A stretch of DNA of 29,543 bases from Candidatus Ulvibacter alkanivorans. Its GTDB lineage: Bacteria; Bacteroidota; Bacteroidia; Flavobacteriales; Flavobacteriaceae. Made by a program: the position numbers and the translations under genes. The notes beneath the pieces were generated by a model. It was given only the letters and a program-made list of their open reading frames with translations, was not told the origin of the DNA and ran no database searches. Of this stretch, positions 23,709 through 29,543 are shown piece by piece (within the stretch, counting starts at the first letter, position 1; every line of letters starts with the position of its first letter). The stretch covers positions 1 to 29,543 of the forward strand of contig NZ_QOLC01000104.1 in the NCBI RefSeq assembly GCF_003333325.1, given 5' to 3'.

Positions 23709-24923
23709 CTACTCTTTTCGCTTTTCAATTCTATTTTCGTTAAAGGCCGAAGGTAGTAGTTTCGGAATAAACTTGATTAATAAAGGCAATAGTACGGTAC
23801 CGCCGGGTAACAAAAATATGGTTAGAGATGGGATGGTTTTACAAATGTCCAGTAATTGATCTCTTATTTTTTTCTTTTCTTCGGAAGAAAGCTCGCGAAT
23901 GGTCGATTGAGAAAGTAGCACCAATAGTTCTCCACTTTCATCCAATTCTTGTAGCAGTCGCTTTTTATTCCTAATAATTAGCAATTTGACAGTGGCAGCA
24001 CTTTGCTTGTAAAATATCTTTACCGGATTAGAATATTCGAATAACTTGATTTGCTTCGTATACTTCGAACTAAATTCTTTCAAATCAGCGATGCTCTGTT
24101 CTAGTTCGGCGATCGGAAGGGCTAATTCTCTCGTTAACAAAGTTAAGAAGCTGTACTCGCTCTCATCCATCGCGTGATCATCCCATACAGCAATACAGCA
24201 GAGATCTATGACATATTTTTTGTCTGTTGTTGTGAGGTCTATTGATGAAAACAACTCATGTAATCCATTTATTTTGTTTTTTTCTTCTGAAATAAATAGA
24301 TCTTCAGCAGAAGATTCAAACAATTCAATTAACAGACGGTCATATTTGTTTTTTTTCTTTTTAGCAGATAAGGCGTGAAAACAACTTTGTACAACTACGT
24401 TTTCCAGCTGTTGCGCGTTTAGTTTTAAATCCTTTGGGTTTTGGAGCCACCGTGAGAATGCTAATACATCAATGTACAAAAAGGCAAAAGTTAGTATAGA
24501 GGTCTTGTTGCTTTTTATAATTGCGTTCGATTCTTGGAGCCTTGCCGATAATAGCTGCTCAAGTTCCTCCGACTTGGAGCTTGTACGCTGAAGCAACTTA
24601 AAAAAACCTTTTTTTCCTTTTTCTAACTGCCTATAAAAGGAAATGATCTCATGTATGGCCACATTAAAATCAGTAGACGAGCACACATCATAATGCGCAT
24701 ATAATAAGGAATGAAATAAATTGATCTTGGTCAACTCTTCCTGAGTAAGTGTTAAGGTACTAATAGGAACCTTTAGTGGCGTTTCTACAGAAACACCGTA
24801 TATAAAGCCGCACTGTTTGAGTTTTAGATAAAAAGCATCATTGTCGCTAAAGGATGTTAACAATTGCTCATCTCCAAATCTTGACAAGTACTTAAGGATC
24901 CAATTAGCGGCAGATGGATTCAT
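23709..24923 (-). CDS. LETM1-related biofilm-associated protein
   Basis: A 404-residue protein. The central region includes a TerB-like helical motif (LCCIAVWDDHAMDESEYSFL) and the C-terminal 70 residues resemble the conserved LETM1 region: LSSEEKKKIRDQLLDICKTI, then SLTIFLLPGGTVLLPLLIKF and IPKLLPSAF, matching the Pro-rich hydrophobic segment and terminal Leu-Pro-Ser-x-Phe of mitochondrial LETM1 proteins. Bacteroidota homologues are annotated as LETM1-related biofilm-associated proteins; in mitochondria LETM1 affects K+/H+ or Ca2+/H+ exchange. One hydrophobic segment near residues 370-390 could insert into the membrane. It converges on the LytTR gene, and its upstream region is shared with the DUF4331 genes. 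Confidence 0.82.
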   Translation of the reverse strand: MNPSAANWILKYLSRFGDEQLLTSFSDNDAFYLKLKQCGFIYGVSVETPLKVPISTLTLTQEELTKINLFHSLLYAHYDVCSSTDFNVAIHEIISFYRQLEKGKKGFFKLLQRTSSKSEELEQLLSARLQESNAIIKSNKTSILTFAFLYIDVLAFSRWLQNPKDLKLNAQQLENVVVQSCFHALSAKKKKNKYDRLLIELFESSAEDLFISEEKNKINGLHELFSSIDLTTTDKKYVIDLCCIAVWDDHAMDESEYSFLTLLTRELALPIAELEQSIADLKEFSSKYTKQIKLFEYSNPVKIFYKQSAATVKLLIIRNKKRLLQELDESGELLVLLSQSTIRELSSEEKKKIRDQLLDICKTIPSLTIFLLPGGTVLLPLLIKFIPKLLPSAFNENRIEKRKE

Positions 24924-24959
24924 AAAAACAATTAACGGTTCTTAACGATTATTAATTAA

Positions 24960-25009
24960 AGATTAACAGCCAGGAAGTTAAGCTAGATTTAGATTAACAA
25001 AAGATTAAC
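24960..25009. promoter_or_regulatory. three AGATTAAC repeats in the LETM1/DUF4331 divergent region
   Basis: AGATTAAC occurs at 24960-24967, 24991-24998 and 25002-25009, i.e. offsets of 31 and 11 bp, close to three turns and one turn of the helix. The last two lie on one face of DNA, 23-41 bases before the DUF4331 -7 element. They may be a regulator-binding array; the sequence is AT-rich, so chance is not excluded. Confidence 0.3.
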
Positions 25010-25031
25010 GCATAAGCGAAAACCCTACTTG

Positions 25032-25039
25032 TAACTTTG
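25032..25039 (+). promoter_or_regulatory. putative promoter -7 element for the DUF4331 operon
   Basis: TAACTTTG matches TAnnTTTG exactly and predicts a leader of about 45 bases before the ATG at 25093. No TTTG stands at -33, suggesting an activator or alternative sigma factor. Confidence 0.45.
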
Positions 25040-25092
25040 GTCGTACATAGAGTAAGTAAAAATAATTAATAATTAAACAAACAACTACAATT

Positions 25093-25806
25093 ATGAAAAA
25101 AACAAAGATTATTGCAGCGATTGGTGGTTTAGGCGTAGCCGTGCTATCAATTTTTATGATAGCTGCAGATCACATCGACGCGCCTGCTGTGGCCGGTACT
25201 AGTACCGACATTGCAGATTTATACGCGTTTGAAGGTGATAACCCGAATAATACCGTATTCATCGCTACATTACAAGGTCCTTTGATGCCTGGAGAAAACA
25301 CCAACCAAGCAGAATTTGACGAAGATGTTATGGTAGAATTTAATATAGACAACACAGGTGATTTTGTTGAAGACTTGGTGATTCAAGTGATAAGAAGAGG
25401 TGACTCAATGTATTTCTTTGGACCTACCGAACCTGCACAAACAGGATTAGATAGTGAAGTTCAAGTATCTGCTGTTCGAAACAGCGTAAAAATCTCAACT
25501 TCCACCGATGTTCAAACAAGTTCTAATAACGGGATGACCTTTTTTGCAGGTCCTCGCCGAGATGCATTTTTCTTTGATTTCGAAAGATTCAATGATGTTA
25601 TTTCTGGAAGTGTAGCCCCTGAAGGATTTTTACCACCAGATCAAGCGACAGATTTCTTTGAAAACCTAAACGTACTATCAGTTGTAGTAGAAGTGCCTAA
25701 TGCTTTATTGGGTGAAGCTCCTACTCACGTTGCTAACGGAGTTGGCGGAGTTTCTGGATTACCGGATGCTTATAACGTATGGGTTTCAGCAAAAAGAAAA
25801 CAATAA
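25093..25806 (+). CDS. DUF4331 family protein, N-terminal-type half
   Basis: A 237-residue exported protein. A signal or anchor segment (IIAAIGGLGVAVLSIFMIAA) is followed by the DUF4331 opening ADHIDAPAVAGTSTDIADLY + AFEG, then beta-rich blocks (VMVEFNIDNTGDFVEDLVIQ, FFFDFERFNDVISG, NVLSVVVEVPNALLG) and a final AYNVWVSAKRKQ. Full-length DUF4331 proteins (often 450-550 residues) continue beyond this into a His-Met-Gly-Arg-Pro region; here that region is encoded in the next gene instead. The biochemical role of the family is unknown. It is probably periplasmic or surface-exposed and co-transcribed with the lipoprotein gene, 25 bases downstream. Confidence 0.87.
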   Translation: MKKTKIIAAIGGLGVAVLSIFMIAADHIDAPAVAGTSTDIADLYAFEGDNPNNTVFIATLQGPLMPGENTNQAEFDEDVMVEFNIDNTGDFVEDLVIQVIRRGDSMYFFGPTEPAQTGLDSEVQVSAVRNSVKISTSTDVQTSSNNGMTFFAGPRRDAFFFDFERFNDVISGSVAPEGFLPPDQATDFFENLNVLSVVVEVPNALLGEAPTHVANGVGGVSGLPDAYNVWVSAKRKQ

Positions 25807-25831
25807 CAATAACACAAAAAAATTAAGAGAA

Positions 25832-26515
25832 ATGAAAACATATAAATTAAGAATATTATTTTTTGCTATCTGTGCATCCTTATTGTTCGTTCAATGTGAT
25901 GACGATGACAATGGAAACGTTATTGAGCAGGCAACCTGTGATGACGGATTACAAAATGGAGATGAAACAGGCGTTGATTGTGGTGGTACCGCATGTGAAC
26001 CCTGTGTTGAAGAGTTAGACTTTAGCGGTACATATACACAAGAAGACCATATGGGTCGTCCTGGAATTAACACTGTATTTAGTGGAACTGATGCCCTAAA
26101 AAATAACTTTAATACAACAATCACTTCAGGAAGAGGAGATTTTCAAGATGATTTTGAAGCTCGATTAGAGTTGTATCATGATGTTTATGGAGATGCACTT
26201 GGTGCAGACATAGATTATGAGACAAACATATTAGGGTTAGATGCAGCTACCTTCACCTTTGTATTGGCCAATACTGATGCATTGCAGGTAGCGCCACAAG
26301 GTCCTACGAGTTATTTTATTCCAGGAGGAGTAGCATTAACCGGTAGAACATTAGACGATGATGTTATCGATGTATCTTTAACACTCATGTTTGGAGGTAT
26401 GACTGGAACACGTTTCGATGGAAACAACGGGACACCACAGCTTACCAGCGACGGAGTTGGATTTGGCGATCGTGTAATTGGCGCATTCCCATATATGGAA
26501 TCTCCAAATAATTAA
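25832..26515 (+). CDS. lipoprotein with the C-terminal-type half of DUF4331
   Basis: A 227-residue lipoprotein from ATG 25832 (an in-frame ATG at 25700 lies inside the previous gene and is not credible). The lipobox LFVQC puts the lipid on Cys22; the Asp-rich residues after it (CDDDDNGN) resemble the acidic surface-export signal of Bacteroidota lipoproteins. Next comes a Cys-rich module (CDDGLQNGDETGVDCGGTAC + EPC) found at the start of many flavobacterial surface proteins. The remainder begins DFSGTYTQEDHMGRPGINTV, the His-Met-Gly-Arg-Pro-x-Ile-Asn-Thr-Val segment typical of DUF4331, and ends with FGDRVIGAFPYMESPNN. It probably works with the preceding protein. Confidence 0.85.
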   Translation: MKTYKLRILFFAICASLLFVQCDDDDNGNVIEQATCDDGLQNGDETGVDCGGTACEPCVEELDFSGTYTQEDHMGRPGINTVFSGTDALKNNFNTTITSGRGDFQDDFEARLELYHDVYGDALGADIDYETNILGLDAATFTFVLANTDALQVAPQGPTSYFIPGGVALTGRTLDDDVIDVSLTLMFGGMTGTRFDGNNGTPQLTSDGVGFGDRVIGAFPYMESPNN

Positions 26516-26533
26516 ACTAATAATTAATTCAAT

Positions 26534-26561
26534 GGAAAAGAGCAAGAGATTGCTCTTTTCC
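26534..26561. terminator. strong hairpin after the DUF4331 lipoprotein gene
   Basis: Perfect 12-bp stem GGAAAAGAGCAA / TTGCTCTTTTCC (26534-26545, 26550-26561) with a GAGA loop, ending 14 bases before the ATG of the TPR lipoprotein. The T-rich stretch is within the stem, not after it, so termination may be partial and permit read-through. Confidence 0.55.
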
Positions 26562-26575
26562 TATTTATACCAACT

Positions 26576-27859
26576 ATGAAAAAACTATATGTTATAATAG
26601 CGCTTTTAGGGATTGTGGTTTCTTGTGACCAAAAAGAAGAGACTGTATCGGTAATCGATCCTAACGATTACAATCAATACCTGGATGTGCCTCAGAAAAA
26701 AGAAGAACAATCTAAAGAAGCCATTACTTTTTGGTCTAAACGTTTAAGAACTGATACCACAGGGATAGGAAATTTGGCGCCCTTGGCGAGCGCATATACA
26801 ACCCTTTTTCAAACTTCTGGAGATGTGGTCAATCTAAAGCATGCCGAAAGATTGTATCAAAAAGGGGTTGAATATTCAGCCACCAACAAGGATGGCTTTA
26901 CCAGATCACTGGCACATAATTATATTTCACAACACCGTTTTAAAGAAGCCAAAGAGTTGTTGGAAGACAGCTACAAAGGGGTGTCAAATAAACATGAAAC
27001 CGAATTGATGTTGTTCGATGCTTATATGGAATTAGGCGAATACGAAAAAGCCGACTCTATGCTGGCGAAGGTGAAAAATAACTCAGATTATCACTATCTC
27101 ATTCGCCTGTCTAAATGGAGTGATTATAGAGGTAACTTGGATGCTGCCATAAAATATATGGAAAAAGCTAGAGATATAGCAGAATCTCGCGATAGTGATG
27201 CACTAAAAGTGTGGACCTATAGTAATTTGGGAGATTATTACGGTCATGCCGGACGTATTAAAGATGCCTATGCATCTTATATTAAGACGTTACATTTGGA
27301 GCCCGACAACCATTATGTAAAAAAAGGAATCGCATGGATTGCCTATGCTGCTGAAAACGATCCAGAGGAAGCTCTACGTATTTTAGATGCGATTGAAAAA
27401 TATCATAAAACTCCAGATTATTTATTATTGAGAGCAGAAATTGCAGAAAGTCAAGAAGACATGAACAAAGCAGATTCATTACGACAAGAATTTCTGAAAG
27501 CAGTGCGTTCACCGGAATATGGAGCAATGTATAATGCATATGTTATCGAAATGCTAGCCGAAACACAACCTGAAGTAGCTTTGTCCTTGGCAAAACTTGA
27601 AGTAGAAAATAGAGCGACGCCAGAGACCTATCATTTATTGGCCTTGGCACAATTAAAAGCCGGAAAAAAGCAAGCTGCTTTAGGAACGATCGAAGATTAT
27701 GTTATTGGTAAAACTTATGAGCCAACAGCACTATATCACGCTGCCCTAGTCTATAAAGCGAACGGATTGGTAGAAAAAGTGGCACCGCTTAAAGAAGAGT
27801 TGTTAGGCGCTTCTTTTGAGTTGGGTCCAGTTGTTACCCAGTCTATAAAAGATTTATAA
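26576..27859 (+). CDS. TPR-repeat lipoprotein
   Basis: A 427-residue lipoprotein. Lipobox GIVVSC gives Cys17, followed by DQKEE, which resembles the acidic surface-export signal of flavobacterial lipoproteins. The rest is helical repeats of TPR type, e.g. HAERLYQKGVEYSATNKDGF, YISQHRFKEAKELLEDSY, AYMELGEYEKADSMLAKV, WTYSNLGDYYGHAGRIKDAY and KAGKKQAALGTIEDYVIGKT, probably nine to ten units. TPR proteins scaffold protein-protein contacts. The gene follows the two DUF4331-type genes on the same strand and is likely part of their function. Its ATG lies just after the hairpin at 26534, so its expression may be attenuated. Confidence 0.9.
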   Translation: MKKLYVIIALLGIVVSCDQKEETVSVIDPNDYNQYLDVPQKKEEQSKEAITFWSKRLRTDTTGIGNLAPLASAYTTLFQTSGDVVNLKHAERLYQKGVEYSATNKDGFTRSLAHNYISQHRFKEAKELLEDSYKGVSNKHETELMLFDAYMELGEYEKADSMLAKVKNNSDYHYLIRLSKWSDYRGNLDAAIKYMEKARDIAESRDSDALKVWTYSNLGDYYGHAGRIKDAYASYIKTLHLEPDNHYVKKGIAWIAYAAENDPEEALRILDAIEKYHKTPDYLLLRAEIAESQEDMNKADSLRQEFLKAVRSPEYGAMYNAYVIEMLAETQPEVALSLAKLEVENRATPETYHLLALAQLKAGKKQAALGTIEDYVIGKTYEPTALYHAALVYKANGLVEKVAPLKEELLGASFELGPVVTQSIKDL

Positions 27860-27912
27860 AATTTAAAAAACCAAACCGTTGCGTATTACGTAAATAAGTA
27901 TGAAAGGTTGGT

Positions 27913-27973
27913 TATCTATCTTTAGGATAGATACTCAGAAATCGGATAAAACCGATTTTTTCAGAGTTTTTTT
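27913..27973 (+). terminator. double-hairpin terminator after the TPR lipoprotein
   Basis: An AT-rich hairpin TATCTATC / GATAGATA (27913-27920, 27926-27933) is followed by AAATCGG / CCGATTT (27939-27945, 27952-27958) enclosed by ACTC / GAGT (27933-27936, 27964-27967) and a T7 run (27967-27973). Confidence 0.65.
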
Positions 27974-27981
27974 GTTAGTTG

Positions 27982-28012
27982 AAGCGTCTTATGCAAATAA
28001 GACGCTTTTTTT
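27982..28012 (+). terminator. second tandem terminator
   Basis: Perfect 11-bp stem AAGCGTCTTAT / ATAAGACGCTT (27982-27992, 27997-28007) with a GCAA tetraloop and a T-run to 28012. Placed directly after the previous terminator. Confidence 0.8.
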
Positions 28013-28040
28013 ATGTGAAGTGGTACATAATACACAATAA

Positions 28041-28070
28041 AAAAGACCCGCAGTATAAGCGGGTCTTTTG
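28041..28070 (-). terminator. terminator of the sigma/anti-sigma operon
   Basis: Stem AAAAGACCCGC / GCGGGTCTTTT (28042-28052, 28060-28070) with a 7-base loop and an A-run at 28038-28046 that gives a T-run on the minus strand. It lies 22 bases past the anti-sigma stop codon. The gap 27860-28091 thus holds three hairpins facing the two convergent units and no gene. Confidence 0.82.
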
Positions 28071-28091
28071 TAGTTTTATAGTACCTTCAAT

Positions 28092-28889
28092 TTAAGGTGC
28101 TGCCGAGACAGATCCAAGTGTGTACAGTTGACTTAGTGTAGGGGATTCACTACCTCCGGCAGGCTCCAGTGTGATTCCAAAGGCTTCAGGATCCGGAATA
28201 TTGTCAAACTTATATATTCCGTTCTCAACTTCCGTTCCGCCTTCTAACAATCCAACACTGCTTGGTGTTAGTGGTTCCATGATCAAGGACCATACTTGGT
28301 AGACTTTTCCTTCAGGAGCTTCAGGCAAACCTTTTGCATCTATATACGCTACCTTGTCATTTTTGTTAAAATACACTTTAGCAAATGCTTCAGGAGCAAC
28401 TGCCTGATTTCCGGAGAGCGTATAAGCGCTGTATTCTTTAGAGCGAACGATTTCTAATAATTCGGTCGTTTCTGCTAATTGCGCTTCCGTGTTCTCAAGA
28501 TCACTTTCTAACACTTGGTTTTCCGTAGATGTTATCTGTATGGTTTCTCTTAATTCGTTGTTTTGTGTCAACATCCAGAAGATACCTCCAATACATAAAA
28601 TAGCTGCAGCCCATCCCGTTATAGCGGCCCAATTGGTACGATCTGACTTCGTATCCAAGGTTCTCACCTTTTGTATAGATGCGAGTATATAACTCCATAC
28701 CATAGCCGACAGAGGAGGAGCAACTGCTTTGGCAAGTGTGATTAGCGAAGCTTCTATTTTTTCTATCTCAGATTGTAATATAGGTGAAGCGGCAATAGCC
28801 TCTTCAATTTCTAAGGTTTCGTCTGATGACAATGCGCCACTTACATAAACCTCTAATATTCCTGATTCTATAATTTCTTGTTCGTTCAT
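28092..28889 (-). CDS. RskA-type transmembrane anti-sigma factor
   Basis: A 265-residue protein. The cytosolic N-terminus (residues 1-85) has the features of a sigma-binding region (LEVYVSGALSSDETLEIEEA). A membrane helix at about 89-107 (ITGWAAAILCIGGIFWML) is followed by a short coiled coil (ENQVLESDLENTEAQLAETT) and the extracytoplasmic RskA domain (AYIDAKGLPEAPEGKVYQVW, then SVGLLEGG; ITLEPAGGSESPT). In this family, regulated proteolysis releases a sigma-K-type factor. No zinc-binding His-x3-Cys-x2-Cys is present. It lies six bases after the sigma gene and is co-transcribed with it. Convergent with the DUF4331/TPR unit, a gene combination I recall from other Bacteroidota, so these genes may be its regulon. 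Confidence 0.9.
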   Translation of the reverse strand: MNEQEIIESGILEVYVSGALSSDETLEIEEAIAASPILQSEIEKIEASLITLAKAVAPPLSAMVWSYILASIQKVRTLDTKSDRTNWAAITGWAAAILCIGGIFWMLTQNNELRETIQITSTENQVLESDLENTEAQLAETTELLEIVRSKEYSAYTLSGNQAVAPEAFAKVYFNKNDKVAYIDAKGLPEAPEGKVYQVWSLIMEPLTPSSVGLLEGGTEVENGIYKFDNIPDPEAFGITLEPAGGSESPTLSQLYTLGSVSAAP

Positions 28890-28895
28890 AATTTG

Positions 28896-29429
28896 TTACC
28901 CTAGTACGACTTTTCGTAATTCGTTAATACAATTTCGATTTCGAGTTTTCAGAGTTCCGAGAGGCATTTCTAATTCTTTAGAAGCATCCACTTGTGTGTA
29001 TCCCTTAAAATAAAGTAAATCTATTATTCTAATACAAACAGGCTTTAACGATTGAATGAATTTCGTAATACCAATAGTGTTCACTTTTTTGTTTAAGCTG
29101 TCACTTGATGACAATATATCTACGAAATATGTTGTGGATAGGTTTTTTCTAGAGTTTTTAAAAGCCTTGGACCGGGTTTCGTCAATGGCAGCATTACGTG
29201 CAATATTGAGAATCCATGTGAAGAAGCGACCCTTATTAATGTCGTAAGATTTCGATTTGTCCCAAATTTTAATGAATACATCTTGTAATATTTCTTCGGA
29301 AACTTTTTCATCTAAAACTATACTGTAAATTATACCGTAGATAGCTTCGGAATAAAGGGTGTAAATTCTAGAGAATGCATTTTCATTTCCGTTTTGCATT
29401 TCTATAATTAATGAATTGGGCTGTTCCAT
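28896..29429 (-). CDS. ECF (SigK-like) RNA polymerase sigma factor
   Basis: A 177-residue sigma-70 family protein: region 2 in residues 20-95 (FSRIYTLYSEAIYGIIYSIV, then EEILQDVFIKIWDKSKSYD, GRFFTWILNIARNAAIDETR) and region 4 in residues 118-172 (SLKPVCIRIIDLLYFKGYTQ, VDASKELEMPLGTLKTRNRN). The cognate RskA-type anti-sigma factor is encoded next. The upstream 114 bases (29430-29543) are AT-rich and should hold an autoregulated promoter, but I could not find a clear element. Full length, with a conventional ATG. Confidence 0.93.
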   Translation of the reverse strand: MEQPNSLIIEMQNGNENAFSRIYTLYSEAIYGIIYSIVLDEKVSEEILQDVFIKIWDKSKSYDINKGRFFTWILNIARNAAIDETRSKAFKNSRKNLSTTYFVDILSSSDSLNKKVNTIGITKFIQSLKPVCIRIIDLLYFKGYTQVDASKELEMPLGTLKTRNRNCINELRKVVLG

Positions 29430-29543
29430 AAAATAATTTGACGGTTATGGGGCTAAAATAATGAATTAATAAAATTATTATTGAAATTCTACGACTTATT
29501 TAAAATTGAAATCATTTAATAAAAGTGACAAAAGCAAGCAAAA

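Noticed and set aside
23700..23713. GGGTA/TACTC hairpin between the LytTR and LETM1-like genes as a terminator
   Set aside because: Only five base pairs with one G-T pair and a GCGC loop; too weak to call.

Overview
The window is about 29.5 kb of a Flavobacteriaceae (Bacteroidota) chromosome. The evidence is the gene families (DUF2141, DUF4331, LETM1-related biofilm-associated protein, TonB receptor with an N-terminal carboxypeptidase-like domain, 2TM-domain proteins, RskA-type anti-sigma factor), the TAnnTTTG-type -7 promoter elements, A-rich start regions without a clear Shine-Dalgarno, moderately low GC and dense packing. There are no rRNA or tRNA genes, no CRISPR array and no insertion sequence. 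No gene-free stretch exceeds 300 bases; the longest is 27860-28091.

Layout. 1-251: tail of an AIM24/TIGR00266-family protein. 379-2106: a small conserved protein, oxyR (peroxide regulator with both redox cysteines) and a secreted DUF2141 protein. 2233-8409: a tightly overlapping minus-strand envelope operon (SpoIIM-like, membrane protein, DUF4129, DUF4350, MoxR ATPase, DUF58), divergent from an RDD/TRIC-channel pair (8447-9792). 9819-14598: cyclophilin-type PPIase lipoprotein, head-to-head with a CoA-type NUDIX hydrolase, then an acyltransferase, an ECF sigma factor with a co-transcribed membrane protein, and an NDH-2 type NADH dehydrogenase. 14608-16761: a small repeat protein, a membrane class III nucleotidyl cyclase and a DUF1801/YdeI protein.

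16842-23697 is the most interesting part: a self-contained signalling locus. It holds a TonB-dependent receptor, a tiny exported peptide, an exported TPR-like protein, a LytS-type histidine kinase carrying an extra 2TM domain after its catalytic domain, four stand-alone 2TM proteins in tandem, and a LytTR response regulator. Three promoters (before the receptor, before the peptide/TPR/kinase operon, before the 2TM/regulator operon) share one architecture: two 9-bp repeats of consensus ACARTTCRG exactly 21 bp apart, with a -7-like element starting exactly 42 bp after the start of the second repeat. The repeats fit the known LytTR-binding pattern, so I infer that the regulator controls its own locus and the receptor.

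23709-29429: a LETM1-related protein, a DUF4331 protein and a companion lipoprotein that together look like one DUF4331 protein split in two, a TPR lipoprotein, a terminator-rich gap, and a convergent ECF sigma/RskA-type anti-sigma pair.

Across the whole window the octamer CTTCGGAA (or its complement) occurs about 23 times by eye, against an expectation below one from base composition.
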